Positions 1 to 10,623 of a DNA stretch of 64,000 bases are shown in pieces; within the stretch, counting starts at the first letter, position 1; each line of letters starts with the position of its first letter. Below the pieces are notes generated by a model. The model saw only the letters and a list, made by a program, of their open reading frames with translations, was not told the origin of the DNA and did not search any database. The position numbers and the translations under genes are program-made. This DNA is from an uncultured Oscillospiraceae bacterium (GTDB taxonomy: Bacteria; Bacillota; Clostridia; Oscillospirales; Oscillospiraceae). The DNA lies in assembly GCA_904395865.1 (NCBI GenBank), contig CAJFNY010000065.1, positions 26,710-90,709 on the forward strand, in the 5' to 3' direction.

Positions 1-1
1 G

Positions 2-307
2 GTGGACCAGCTGCGGCGGGTGCTGTCGGCCAACGTCCATGCGGCGCTGGACTTCTTCCGGTCCATTCCCGGCGTCTCAGCGGCGACGCCGCAGGCCACG
101 TATATGGTGTATCTGGACTGCACCGGCTGGTGCGCTGCCCACGGCGTGACCATGGACGAGCTGCAGAAACGGGGCACCGACGTGGGTGTGGCGTGGCAGG
201 ACGGCCGGCCGTTCGGCGGCGCGTGCCACATCCGGATGAACCTGGCGCTGCCTGCCAGCCGCGTCCGGGAGGCGCTGGACCGGCTGGCCCGGTACGTGTT
301 CCGCTGA
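2..307 (+). CDS. PatB/MalY-type aminotransferase (C-terminal part only)
   Basis: Only the last ~100 codons are in the window; the reading frame is open at the left edge, so the listed start is not the true start. The visible part matches the C-terminal end of fold-type I PLP enzymes of the MalY/PatB (cystathionine beta-lyase-like) group. It has the block PQATYMVYLDC followed by WQDGRPFGGACHIRMNLALP, in which the arginine of HIRMN corresponds to the one that binds the substrate carboxylate. The catalytic lysine lies outside the window. The protein would be cytosolic. Substrate (cystathionine lyase or general aminotransferase) cannot be decided from this fragment. Confidence 0.85.
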   Translation: MDQLRRVLSANVHAALDFFRSIPGVSAATPQATYMVYLDCTGWCAAHGVTMDELQKRGTDVGVAWQDGRPFGGACHIRMNLALPASRVREALDRLARYVFR

Positions 308-373
308 GACCCCGCTTTTCGGGCGGAAATCCGGCCGCAACCGCCGGTTGACAAAGTTCCAACCGCTGCGTTC

Positions 374-403
374 TTGCGGAAACCGCCCCCGGCGGGCTAC
401 AAT
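374..403 (+). promoter_or_regulatory. Candidate sigma-A promoter for the XRE regulator
   Basis: TTGCGG (374-379), an 18-base spacer and TACAAT (398-403) lie just upstream of the ribosome binding site AAAGGAG. A nearby TTGACA at 348 is 44 bases from this -10 box and is not its partner. Confidence 0.4.
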
Positions 404-425
404 CCCGGCGAAAGGAGCGCGTACC

Positions 426-1175
426 ATGACATTTTCTGAAAAACTCATCGATCTCCGCCGCCGCCGCGGCCTCTCCCAGGAGCAGCTGGCCGACCGGCTG
501 GGCGTCACCCGCCAGTCGGTCAGCAAGTGGGAGTCGGCCGCTGCCATGCCGGAGGTGGCGAAGCTGGTGGCCCTCTCGGAGCTGTTCGGCGTCTCGGTGG
601 ACTATCTGGTCAAGGAGTCGGCCGACGCGCCGGAACCGCCGGCGGAGCCGGCCGTCACCCTGCCGGCCGACGGCCGCCGCCTCCGCCGCACCCTGGACGA
701 GGCCCTGGGCGTCTACAGCTTCACGAGCCGCTGCAGAATCTGCGGCCTGCCGCTGGTGGCAATCCGGTTCTCCCACGCCCGCTGGCCCAGCCGCAGCAGC
801 ACGGCCGTCGGCATCGTGGCCATCGGGAACTTCGCCGTGGGCGTCGTCAGCATCGGACTCATGTCCGTGGGCGTGTTCTCCCTGGGCTTCATCGCCCTGG
901 GGCTGCTGGCCCTGGGCGCCGTCTCCCTGGGCGGCCTTGCTCTGGGGGCCACGGCCGTGGGAATCTGGGCCTTCGGCGCCTCGGCCGTGGGCGCCCGGCT
1001 GGCCGTGGGCGCCGCGGCGGCCGGCCATGTGGCTGTAGGCGTCGACGCCGGGGGCGCGCACACCCTGCTTCTGGCCGGCCAGTCCGCCGGAGATGTGGCC
1101 CGCTTTCTGGCCGACAGCGGCGTCTGGCCCCCCGTTGCCGCCGTTGCCCGGCTCCTGCTGGGCATGTTCCGCTGA
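426..1175 (+). CDS. XRE-family regulator with C-terminal hydrophobic pentapeptide-repeat domain
   Basis: The protein has 249 aa from the ATG at 426, chosen because AAAGGAG lies 8 bases upstream; the longer ORF-track start has no such site. Residues ~1-65 form a Cro/CI-type helix-turn-helix (LSQEQLADRLGVTRQSVSKWE), so it probably binds DNA. After a linker and the patch CRICGLPLV, the C-terminal half is about 13 uninterrupted five-residue repeats of the form [AS][VIL]Gxx (AVGIV, AIGNF, AVGVV, SIGLM and so on). This could be a beta-solenoid or a membrane-associated sensor domain. HTH proteins with this type of tail occur in Firmicutes, but I know of no assigned function. It converges on a second XRE gene. 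Confidence 0.85.
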   Translation: MTFSEKLIDLRRRRGLSQEQLADRLGVTRQSVSKWESAAAMPEVAKLVALSELFGVSVDYLVKESADAPEPPAEPAVTLPADGRRLRRTLDEALGVYSFTSRCRICGLPLVAIRFSHARWPSRSSTAVGIVAIGNFAVGVVSIGLMSVGVFSLGFIALGLLALGAVSLGGLALGATAVGIWAFGASAVGARLAVGAAAAGHVAVGVDAGGAHTLLLAGQSAGDVARFLADSGVWPPVAAVARLLLGMFR

Positions 1176-1226
1176 GGCAGGACCCCGCGCCGGGGCTGCC
1201 GCCGCAGGTATCTCTCAAATGTATCA

Positions 1227-1266
1227 CAGCGCCGCCTGCCGCATTCCGCGGCAGGCGGCGCTGTTT
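1227..1266. terminator. Bidirectional terminator between convergent XRE genes
   Basis: Perfect 16-bp stem (CAGCGCCGCCTGCCGC and its complement) with loop ATTCC, followed by only three T residues. It sits between two convergent regulator genes and could stop transcription from both sides. Confidence 0.6.
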
Positions 1267-1303
1267 CCATGCGGGCGGCTGTGCCGTCCGGCTGAAGGCA
1301 GGC

Positions 1304-1546
1304 TCAGGAGAGGCCCAGCAGCCAGTTGGCGGTGACGCCCAGAGCCTCCGCCAGCAGCGGAAGCTCAAAGTCCGGCACCACCCGCTTGCCGGTCTCGATG
1401 CGGCTGATGGCCATCTGCCCCATCTGGAGGCCGGTCAGCTGCATGCGGGCAGCCAGCTCCTCCTGAGACAGACCGGCGCGGATCCGGGCTTCCCGGATCC
1501 GCGAACCAGAGATGTTGCATTGTCCATTCAGCGTATATAAGCGCAT
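1304..1546 (-). CDS. Small XRE-family transcriptional regulator
   Basis: 80 aa from the ATG at 1546. GGAGG sits 7 bases upstream, which favours this start over the 10-codon-longer ORF at 1576. The whole protein is a single helix-turn-helix domain (IREARIRAGLSQEELAARMQLTG, then ISRIETGKRVVPDFELPLLAEALGV), typical of stand-alone Cro/CI-type repressors. There is no sensor domain. It is read away from an AT-rich intergenic stretch (1560-1700) that also precedes the decayed surface-protein gene, so it may regulate itself and that gene. The target is inferred only from position. Confidence 0.85.
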   Translation of the reverse strand: MRLYTLNGQCNISGSRIREARIRAGLSQEELAARMQLTGLQMGQMAISRIETGKRVVPDFELPLLAEALGVTANWLLGLS

Positions 1547-1743
1547 GGCAGTTCCTCCGTTACTCATCATTTGCATATTTCATGTTGACAATACCACTGT
1601 GCTATGCGAAAATTATAAAAATGATGATTAACCGGAAAATCTCTGGTTTTAATTTTCGGTGAATTATGCGAAAGATGATTAAATTGGAAATCATCTCCTG
1701 CTCCGGACGGTGTCCGGCACCGAATCCTGAGGAGGAATGCACC

Positions 1744-2516
1744 ATGAAAACGAGACTTCCCGTGTGGCTGCTGCTTCTGGCGCTGCTGCTGTCCGCGCTG
1801 CCAAATGCCGCTGCGGCGCCGGCAGCGGCGCCCGCCGACACGGGCTGGTATATCCCGGGGTCATCCGAGTTCCGGCTGGAGACCGCCGATCAGCTGGCCG
1901 GCCTGGCGCGGCTGGTCAACGACGGGACGGAGGACTTCGCCGGAAAGACCGTCGTACTCGGTGCGGACGTGACCCTGAAAGGCCCATGGACGCCCATCGG
2001 GACGGCGGCCTGGGCCCCGGCGGAGGCGGCTGCAGGAAGGCTGGCGGCCGGCAGCTATGAGGTACGGATTGCCGCCAGCAACGCGGCCGGCCGCTTCTGC
2101 AGTACGGCGGCCGTCGTGACGGTGGAGACGGAGACGCGGCCGAGGCCGGCCCGTGCCCGTTCGCCGACGTGTCGGAGGACGACTGGTTCCGGGACGCCGT
2201 GACCCTGGCCGCGTCCTTCGGCTGGCTGCGGGGGTATCCCGACGGGGATTTCCGGCCGGACGCCGCGATCCGTCGCAGCGAGACGGCGGCCGTGGTGAAC
2301 CGGATGGTGAACCGGTCGCCGGACCGGGCGTGGATTCGGGCCCATTCTGAAGCGCTGCAGTTTTACCCCGACGTGCTGCCGGTGCACTGGGCGTATGCGC
2401 AGATCCAGGAGGCGGCCAACGGCCACAACTTCGTGCCCCGGCCGGCGGGCGAGCGGTGGACCGGGCTGTGGGAACGGCCTGGGAGCGGCGAAATTCGCTC
2501 CGCTTTACGCGGCTGA
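1744..2516 (+). pseudogene. Decayed SLH-domain surface protein (frameshifted, probably internally deleted)
   Basis: The first frame starts at the ATG at 1744 (GAGGAGG upstream) with a signal peptide (LPVWLLLLALLLSALPNAAAA). It continues with a segment of the kind found before GLUG-type repeats (TADQLAGLARLVNDGTEDFAG, GPWTPIG), then jumps to an Ig-like strand pattern (AAGSYEVRIAASNAAG) and leaves frame near 2150. The continuation in another frame (2143-2516) reads FADVSEDDWFRDAVTLAASFG then GYPDGDFRPDAAIRRSE, which is an SLH domain that binds pyruvylated wall polymer, and a partial second SLH repeat. The abrupt GLUG-to-Ig join suggests an internal deletion as well as the frameshift. Intact relatives are usually far longer. 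Probably non-functional. Confidence 0.75.
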
Positions 2517-2541
2517 CCGGTGGAAAAGTCCTCCCTTTTTA

Positions 2542-2550
2542 TGGTATGAT
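2542..2550 (+). promoter_or_regulatory. Extended -10 promoter for acyltransferase gene
   Basis: TGGTATGAT is an extended -10 element about 30 bases before the start codon; no good -35 box was seen. Confidence 0.4.
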
Positions 2551-2582
2551 ATCCCTGAGAGAGAAAAAGGGAGGCGTTCCTC

Positions 2583-3611
2583 ATGGAGGAGAACCGCCGC
2601 GAATACGGCATCGACCTGGTCAAGACGCTGGCGGCGGCCGGTGTCATCGTCACTCACATTGCCGCCAGCTTCGGCGACGTGTACGGCATCCCCCAGTGGT
2701 TCCAGACGCAGCTCTGGGCGTCGCTGGCGCGGACGTGCGTGCCGCTGTTCCTGCTGTGCACCGGCGCGCTGCTGCTGCCGCCGGAGCGTCCGCTGACGCT
2801 GCGGAAGCTCTGGGGCCGCAGCCTGCCGCGGCTGGTGCTGGCCATGTATTTCTGGGCCATGTTCTACCTGGTATACGACCTGGCGACGGCCGGGAGGCTG
2901 TCGGCCGCCGCGCTGTGGCAGGGGATGAAGGAGGTCCTGCTGCTGAAGCAGGAGTTCCACCTGTACTATCTGCACATGGCGCTGCTGGTGTACGCCCTGC
3001 TGCCGCTGACGCGGCTGCTGACGGCGCCCGGCCGGGAGACGGAGCTGCGGTACGCCCTGGCCCTCTGGGCCGCACTGGGGATCGTGTTCCCCACAGTGAA
3101 GCACTTCTGGCCGTTCACGCTGCTGGACGGCGTGCCGATGCAGTGGATGCTGAACATGACGTGGGCCGCCTCGGGCTACTGCCTGCTGGGGTACGTGCTG
3201 CACCGCCGCCCGCTGCGTCCGGCTGCGGCCTGGGGGCTGCTGGCCGGCGGCCTGGCGCTGACGTATTTCGGCACGTGGGGGCTGTCGGACGCGGCGGGAA
3301 AGACGGTGCTGCACCTGCAGTCTGGCATGACCGTCGGCCCGGCGCTGATGGCCGCCGGCGCGTTCTGCCTCTGCCTCCGCGTCCGGCGGCCGCGCCGCGG
3401 CGCCTGGCTCGTGACGGACCTGGGCAGGGCCTCTTTCTGCATCTATCTCGTCCACGTGCCGTTCTACCGGGCCGTGCTGCCGGTGCTCCACGCCATCTGG
3501 GCCCCGCGGCTGGTGACGATTCCGGCGGCAACTCTGGCGGTGCTGGTGCCGTCGTTTCTCGTGTGGCTGGTGCTGCGGCGCGTGCCGTGGGTGCGGCGGT
3601 GGCTGATCTGA
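2583..3611 (+). CDS. Acyltransferase family 3 membrane protein
   Basis: 342 aa, start ATG with GGGAGG 8 bases upstream. The opening block EYGIDLVKTLAAAGVIVTHIA is the signature of the acyltransferase-3 family (OafA/WecH-like integral membrane enzymes), with the conserved histidine near residue 25. The rest is a series of about ten hydrophobic segments, as usual for the family. These enzymes O- or N-acylate (often O-acetylate) sugars of surface polysaccharides or peptidoglycan in the cytoplasmic membrane. Substrate is unknown. The gene appears monocistronic, with its own promoter and the alaS promoter directly downstream. Confidence 0.85.
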   Translation: MEENRREYGIDLVKTLAAAGVIVTHIAASFGDVYGIPQWFQTQLWASLARTCVPLFLLCTGALLLPPERPLTLRKLWGRSLPRLVLAMYFWAMFYLVYDLATAGRLSAAALWQGMKEVLLLKQEFHLYYLHMALLVYALLPLTRLLTAPGRETELRYALALWAALGIVFPTVKHFWPFTLLDGVPMQWMLNMTWAASGYCLLGYVLHRRPLRPAAAWGLLAGGLALTYFGTWGLSDAAGKTVLHLQSGMTVGPALMAAGAFCLCLRVRRPRRGAWLVTDLGRASFCIYLVHVPFYRAVLPVLHAIWAPRLVTIPAATLAVLVPSFLVWLVLRRVPWVRRWLI

Positions 3612-3674
3612 CCTGCGGCGGGCGATCTGTCGCTGCAAAAAAGCCCGAACGGAGAGAAAAATCCCGGAAAGCCG

Positions 3675-3703
3675 TTGACTTTTCCGACTGTGACGGGTAG
3701 AAT
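3675..3703 (+). promoter_or_regulatory. Sigma-A promoter for alaS T-box transcript
   Basis: TTGACT (3675-3680), 17-base spacer, TAGAAT (3698-3703). It lies directly ahead of the T-box leader. Confidence 0.8.
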
Positions 3704-3704
3704 A

Positions 3705-3935
3705 GGCTTCAGACACGAAAATGCGATGATGAAGCCAGCCGCAGCGCAGGCGTCCGCAGCGAGGGGGAACGGGTGCAAGCCCCCGACGGCCGGACTGCGG
3801 CAGCCACTTCGGAGCAGGCCGCGACGAGCGGCCCGGCCCATCCCCGATACCGGATGGCTGAGACGCCGGGTTCCCCGGCAATCAGGGTGGTACCGTGGAG
3901 CTGCTCCGCCCCTGACGCGCGTCAGGGGCGGTTTT
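3705..3935 (+). promoter_or_regulatory. T-box riboswitch leader of alaS
   Basis: The leader carries the T-box core AGGGTGGTACCGTGGAG (3884-3900), whose bulge pairs with the CCA end of uncharged tRNA. A perfect GC-rich terminator helix (CGCCCCTGACGC and complement, 3907-3930) with TTTT follows. Upstream, GCCGCAG/CTGCGGC, GTCCG/CGGAC and GGGGG/CCCCC can pair to form the long specifier stem I. Several GCN alanine triplets are present, but I could not assign the specifier codon with certainty. By family logic, uncharged tRNA-Ala stabilises the antiterminator and switches alaS on. Confidence 0.95.
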
Positions 3936-4037
3936 CTGTGACGGAAGCGGCCGATCGTGCGGTGCTGTTCGCCCGGGCGGAGCTGGCCGCCGGGCTGGAA
4001 GGCTGTGGAAAAACCTGTTGGGAGGTTTGATAACTTT

Positions 4038-6704
<2,667 letters not shown>

Positions 6705-6721
6705 GAAAGGAGCGTGCCGAC

Positions 6722-7060
6722 ATGGCCGATTGTCTGTTCTGCGGAATTGCGGCGGGGGAGATCCCGTCCACGAAGGTGTATGAGGACGACCTCTGCGTTG
6801 CCTTCCAGGACATCTCGCCCCTGGCGCCGACCCACTTCCTGGTGGTGCCGCGGAAGCACCTGGCCTCTGCCGCCGCGGTGACGGAGGAGGATGCGGCGCT
6901 GGTGGGCCACATCTTCGCGGTCATCGCGAAGCTGGCGGCGGAGCAGGGCTTCGCCGACGGCTACCGGGTCGTCACCAACGTGGGCGCCCTGGCCGGCCAG
7001 ACGGTGCACCACCTGCACTTCCACGTCCTCTCCGGCAAGGAGCTGGGCTCGTTCAACTGA
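6722..7060 (+). CDS. hinT: HIT-family nucleotide-binding hydrolase (HinT-like)
   Basis: 112 aa, start ATG at 6722 preceded by AAAGGAG. It has the family's N-terminal CLFCGIAAGEIPS and the C-terminal histidine triad QTVHHLHFHVLSG (His-x-His-x-His). HinT proteins are small cytosolic dimers that hydrolyse adenosine phosphoramidates and aminoacyl-AMPs. The position directly after alaS fits that chemistry, since aminoacyl-adenylates are the synthetase intermediates, but the functional link is inference. Probably expressed from the T-box-controlled alaS transcript; a GC-rich hairpin follows. Confidence 0.93.
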   Translation: MADCLFCGIAAGEIPSTKVYEDDLCVAFQDISPLAPTHFLVVPRKHLASAAAVTEEDAALVGHIFAVIAKLAAEQGFADGYRVVTNVGALAGQTVHHLHFHVLSGKELGSFN

Positions 7061-7074
7061 GACGGAAGCACAGA

Positions 7075-7103
7075 AGCGCCGCCCCCCGCAGGGGCGGCGC
7101 TTT
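7075..7103. terminator. Terminator between hinT and convergent small gene
   Basis: AGCGCCGCCCC, a five-base loop and GGGGCGGCGCT, then TTT. It lies between convergent genes. Confidence 0.65.
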
Positions 7104-7108
7104 CTGCA

Positions 7109-7384
7109 TCACAGCACGAATACTGCCACGGCCCACAGCACCGAGGCGCTCAGGGCGCCCAGCAGCGCGTGGAACAGCGGCCGGAGCCGGCGGCCCAGCG
7201 CGCGGCCGCCGGTGATCTGCGTGCGCAGATACGTGTCGGCCGCCTGCCGCGCCTGGCGCAGCAGCGCTTCCCCGGTGACGGCTCCGTCGTCGTCCCGGTC
7301 CCGGAGAATGAAGATCGCCTGATCGAACGGCCCCCGCTCCGGCGGCCGCACGACGATCACCTGTTTCGAAATGCCCTTCACCAT
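7109..7384 (-). CDS. Small tail-anchored hypothetical protein
   Basis: 91 aa from the ATG at 7384, with GGAGG 7 bases upstream. I do not recognise a named family. The N-terminal ~60 residues are soluble and begin GISKQVIVVRPPERGPFDQAIFILR. They look like an alpha/beta fold with a regular helix (VTGEALLRQARQAADTYLRT). A single hydrophobic segment (ALLGALSASVLWAVAVFVL) closes the protein, so it is probably C-terminally membrane-anchored with the body in the cytosol. The codon pattern and strong ribosome site support a real gene. It is monocistronic and reads toward hinT. Confidence 0.75.
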   Translation of the reverse strand: MVKGISKQVIVVRPPERGPFDQAIFILRDRDDDGAVTGEALLRQARQAADTYLRTQITGGRALGRRLRPLFHALLGALSASVLWAVAVFVL

Positions 7385-7486
7385 GGCAGTACCTCCTTTT
7401 TCTGGCAACGGTAGCGTACCCCGGTCCGGCGCGCCGTATACATCGGAAGCGGAAGGGTTTTCCGGAGGCCGGCGTGCGAAGCCCTC

Positions 7487-7515
7487 TGTACACGGGGCGG
7501 GCCGTGTGATATACT
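7487..7515 (+). promoter_or_regulatory. Promoter of GerMN lipoprotein gene
   Basis: TGTACA, 17-base spacer, TATACT with an upstream TG (extended -10). Confidence 0.55.
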
Positions 7516-7586
7516 GAGGGCGGGAACGAACACCCCTGCAGCTTCGTCCCGATCTGCAGAGCGCAAAAAACAGAGGAGGGAGTTCC

Positions 7587-8219
7587 ATGAGAACGACTTG
7601 GAAATATCTGACCGTCGCGGCCCTGCTGGCGGCGCTGCTGGCCGGCTGCGCAGCCGGAACGGAGACGACGCCGCCGGCCGAAGACCCCGAGGCCACGGAG
7701 CCGGCCGCCGACCCGGCAACGGAGAGCGGTGAGACCACCGACGGTGAAACTGCCGACGGCGAGGAAGCGGAGACGACGCCGGACATCGCCGTCGTGGAGG
7801 AGATGACCGTGACGCTGTACCTGCCCAACGACACGGCCGACGGCTTCGTGGAGACGGAGGAGACGGTGGGGGGCGACGCCCAGGCCATCGTCGACGCACT
7901 GATCGCCCACGGGGCTGTGCCGGAGGGGACGGCGGTGCTGGACTTCTCCCTGGACGACAACGGCACCGAGACGACCGACGGCGAGACCGTCTCCTACGAG
8001 GCCGGGGACACGCTCCACATCGACCTGGACGTGTCGGCGGAGTTCCAGACGGGCCTGTCCGGCATGGGCACGTCGGGTGAGACGATGATGCTCGGCAGCC
8101 TGGTCAACACGCTGCTGACGGCCTACAACGCCGACACCATCACCGTCACCGTGGCCGGCGCCCCGCTGGAGACGGGCCACAACATCTACGACGAGCCGCT
8201 GACCTTCATAGAGCCGTAA
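7587..8219 (+). CDS. GerMN-domain lipoprotein
   Basis: 210 aa, start ATG with GAGGAGGGAG upstream. A signal peptide ends in the lipobox LLAGC (Cys ~22). An acidic Thr/Glu/Ala-rich linker follows (~23-65), then a GerMN-type domain (MTVTLYLPNDTADGFVETEE, QAIVDALIAHGAVPEGTAVLDF, TLHIDLDVSAEFQ, GSLVNTLLTAYNADTITVTVAG). GerM of B. subtilis is a lipoprotein needed for normal sporulation and germination, where it supports the channel between mother cell and forespore. Several Clostridia carry extra single-domain paralogues like this one, so sporulation is a reasonable but unproven role. It has its own promoter and terminator. Confidence 0.85.
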   Translation: MRTTWKYLTVAALLAALLAGCAAGTETTPPAEDPEATEPAADPATESGETTDGETADGEEAETTPDIAVVEEMTVTLYLPNDTADGFVETEETVGGDAQAIVDALIAHGAVPEGTAVLDFSLDDNGTETTDGETVSYEAGDTLHIDLDVSAEFQTGLSGMGTSGETMMLGSLVNTLLTAYNADTITVTVAGAPLETGHNIYDEPLTFIEP

Positions 8220-8226
8220 TAAACGA

Positions 8227-8260
8227 CCGGCCCGCTGCTTTTTGCAGCGGGCCGGATTTT
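8227..8260 (+). terminator. Rho-independent terminator
   Basis: CCGGCCCGCTGC, loop TTTTT, GCAGCGGGCCGG, then ATTTTT, ten bases after the GerMN stop codon. Confidence 0.88.
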
Positions 8261-8282
8261 TGCGCCGGGGTGCAGCCCGCGC

Positions 8283-9380
8283 CTACGGCAGCAGCGTGAA
8301 CCGCAGCAGCACCGGGTTGTGGTCGCTGGCGGCGAAGCCGGCGTCCAGATTCTCGGCCTCGGCCAGGACGTTGTCCGACGCCAGGAAGCCGTCCAGCACG
8401 GCCGTGTAGTTGACGCCCGGCGTGTACGGCAGGTCGGTGCTGCGGCACGTGGCCACCTGATGGCCGTTGGCCGCCGTCACCACCCGGAAGCCCTCCGGCA
8501 GCCGCGCCTCGTCGAAGGGGCACACCCACTCGGGCACCTGCTGCTGCGACGGGAAGGCCGTCTCTGTGCCGCCCAGGGCGTGGTTGAAGTCGCCGCCCAC
8601 CAGGACGTAGTTGCCCGCCGCGTACTCGGCCTCCAGGAAGGCGCACAGCGTGTCCATCTGCGCGGCGCGGACGGTGCCGCCCTCGTCGTACGCCGACATG
8701 TGGGAGTTCACCAGCACCAGCTCCCGCCCATTGTCCACCGGCAGCCGCAGCACCGCGAAGCACCGGTCCAGGTCGAAGAACTTCGTGGGGAAGGACTCGT
8801 CCACCGGGTAGCTGCGCCGCTCCGCTGCGTCCACCCGGCGGGAGCTGAGGGTCAGCAGGCCCGACTGGACGCGCCCGTGGGGCTTCGTCACCGGATAGAA
8901 CAGGTAGGCCGAGTGGAAGTTGCTGGCGTACACGGCTCCATGGTCCGGATACGCCGCCCGGTACGCCGCGGCCATGTCCACGTGGTAGCTGCGGTCGGCG
9001 TCGGTGTCCACCTCCTGGAGCAGCAGGAAGTCCGGCGCCAGGGGCTGCAGCGTCTCCAGCTGGGCGGCCAGATTGGCCTCCACGGCCGCGCGGCCGGCTG
9101 CCCGGGACATGGTGCCCCGGACGGCCGTGCCGTCGGCCATGGTGCCGCTGTCCATGAAGAAGGAGAAGTCCCGGTTGTACGCGCCGAAGCCCACGTTCCA
9201 CGTGACGGCCGTGTACGCCGTCCCGGCCTCCACCGGCGCCGACGCCGGCTGCGCCACCTCCAGCGCCTGCCCGTCGGGGATGCGCTCGTACTGCACCGTC
9301 AGGTACACGGCGTATCCGCTCACCAGCAGGATCAGCAGCGCCGCCGCGGCGCCCAGGACGATCAGCAGCTTTCGAATCAT
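8283..9380 (-). CDS. Membrane-anchored endonuclease/exonuclease/phosphatase-family protein
   Basis: 365 aa from the ATG at 9380; the longer ORF-track frame is a shadow inside cca. The N-terminal segment [25 protein letters not shown] is a membrane anchor. The domain that follows has the EEP superfamily motifs in order: [40 protein letters not shown] and [12 protein letters not shown], which supply the Asn, Glu, Asp-x-Asn and Asp-His catalytic residues. Members hydrolyse phosphodiester bonds in nucleic acids, lipids or inositol phosphates. The anchor suggests an extracytoplasmic substrate, which is unknown. It overlaps the cca stop by 4 bases (ATGA), so the two are translationally coupled. Confidence 0.88.
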   Translation of the reverse strand: MIRKLLIVLGAAAALLILLVSGYAVYLTVQYERIPDGQALEVAQPASAPVEAGTAYTAVTWNVGFGAYNRDFSFFMDSGTMADGTAVRGTMSRAAGRAAVEANLAAQLETLQPLAPDFLLLQEVDTDADRSYHVDMAAAYRAAYPDHGAVYASNFHSAYLFYPVTKPHGRVQSGLLTLSSRRVDAAERRSYPVDESFPTKFFDLDRCFAVLRLPVDNGRELVLVNSHMSAYDEGGTVRAAQMDTLCAFLEAEYAAGNYVLVGGDFNHALGGTETAFPSQQQVPEWVCPFDEARLPEGFRVVTAANGHQVATCRSTDLPYTPGVNYTAVLDGFLASDNVLAEAENLDAGFAASDHNPVLLRFTLLP

Positions 9381-10495
9381 CGGTGTTCCCTCCACTCTGC
9401 GGCCAGCGCCAGCAGCCGCGCCCGGTCGTTTTCCGCCGGATGGTCCAGCACGTGGTCCAGCAGCCGGCGCAGCAGCGCGCCGGTCTCCGGCCCGCGGCCC
9501 AGGTCCCGGCCGGTGACGGCCAGCTGGGCGAGGGTCACGCAGCGCCCCGAGGCCTGCAGGGCCGCCAGCGGGGCCTCGCTGCCGTTCATGCGGCAGACGC
9601 ACGCCGCCGTCTCCCAGCCGGCCCGGGCCACCAGGCGGGCCAGAGCCTCGCCGTCCGGCGCCGGCTGCCATTCCGCGGCTGCGGCGGTGCACAGCCGCAG
9701 CGTCTGCCGGTCCAGCCGCAGGGCCTCCGGCCGCAGCGCCGGCAGCGCCGCCAGCAGGGAGGCCCACCGGGCGCACCGCTCCGGCAGGCAGCGGGGCGGA
9801 AAGGCGCCGGCGCCGCCGGGCGCCGCGCCGAAGGCCCGGAGCATGCCCAGCTCCGCCATCTCCAGTGCCGCTTCCGGCCGGGGGGAGAGGAGCGCCTTTT
9901 CCAGCTCGTCCCGCACCCGCTCGGCCGACAGCCGGGCGCACAGGGGCGCGCAGGCGGCCATGGCCGCCGCCGTGGCCGGTTCCACCGAAAAGCCCAGCTG
10001 CGCCGAAAACCGCACGGCCCGCAGCATCCGCAGCGCGTCCTCGGAGAAGCGCCGCGCCGGGTCGCCCACGGCCCGGAGAATGCCGGCCGTCAGGTCGGCC
10101 CGGCCGCCGAAGGGGTCGGTCAGCCGCCCCCGCAGGTCCAGGGCCATGGCGTTGACCGTGAAGTCCCGCCGGGCCAGGTCGCCTTCCAGGTCGTCCACGA
10201 AGGCGACGGCGTCGGGCCGCCGGCCGTCGGAGTAGCCGGACTCGGTGCGGAACGTTGTGACTTCGCACGGGACGCCGTCCTGGAGCACTGTGACGGTGCC
10301 GTGGCGGACGCCGGTGGGCATCGTCCGCGGGAAGAGGGCTGCCACCTGCTCCGGCCGGGCGGCGGTGGCCACGTCGTAGTCGTGGACCGGCCGGCCCAGC
10401 AGCAGGTCCCGGACGCAGCCGCCCACCAGCACCGCCCGGAAGCCCGCCGCCTCCAGCGTCTGCAGCACCGTCCGCGCCGCCGAGGATGCGTCCAT
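9377..10495 (-). CDS. cca: CCA tRNA nucleotidyltransferase / polyA polymerase family
   Basis: 372 aa from the ATG at 10495, with GGAGGGAGGG upstream. The catalytic head has [22 protein letters not shown] (GG motif and the Asp-x-Asp metal ligands), then [23 protein letters not shown] and [23 protein letters not shown], all hallmarks of class II nucleotidyltransferases. It adds or repairs the 3' CCA of tRNAs; the two tRNA genes in this window encode CCA already, so repair would be its role for them. Length is on the short side and no HD phosphohydrolase domain was seen. It shares a symmetrical promoter with murC on the other strand. Confidence 0.93.
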   Translation of the reverse strand: MDASSAARTVLQTLEAAGFRAVLVGGCVRDLLLGRPVHDYDVATAARPEQVAALFPRTMPTGVRHGTVTVLQDGVPCEVTTFRTESGYSDGRRPDAVAFVDDLEGDLARRDFTVNAMALDLRGRLTDPFGGRADLTAGILRAVGDPARRFSEDALRMLRAVRFSAQLGFSVEPATAAAMAACAPLCARLSAERVRDELEKALLSPRPEAALEMAELGMLRAFGAAPGGAGAFPPRCLPERCARWASLLAALPALRPEALRLDRQTLRLCTAAAAEWQPAPDGEALARLVARAGWETAACVCRMNGSEAPLAALQASGRCVTLAQLAVTGRDLGRGPETGALLRRLLDHVLDHPAENDRARLLALAAEWREHR

Positions 10496-10544
10496 GCCCG
10501 TCCCTCCCTCCGTTGGCTTTCTGCCGGATTTCCCCAGATTTTTC

Positions 10545-10573
10545 TTGTCAGCCGTGTCTTTCCGTATTATAAT
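10545..10573 (+). promoter_or_regulatory. murC promoter
   Basis: TTGTCA, 17-base spacer, TATAAT. The -10 lies within the palindrome TATTATAATA, which is shared with the minus-strand promoter. Confidence 0.85.
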
Positions 10574-10594
10574 AAGTCCCTGGCACCGTTGCAA
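10566..10594 (-). promoter_or_regulatory. cca promoter, sharing its -10 with murC
   Basis: On the minus strand TTGCAA (10589-10594), 17-base spacer, TATAAT (10566-10571). Four of the six -10 positions are the same base pairs used by the plus-strand -10. Confidence 0.75.
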
Positions 10595-10623
10595 TCCCAA
10601 AATCTCAGTCGGGAGGAAACCTT

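Noticed and set aside
348-353. TTGACA as -35 of the XRE gene promoter
   Set aside because: No -10 lies 16-18 bases downstream; TTGCGG at 374 pairs better with TACAAT at 398.
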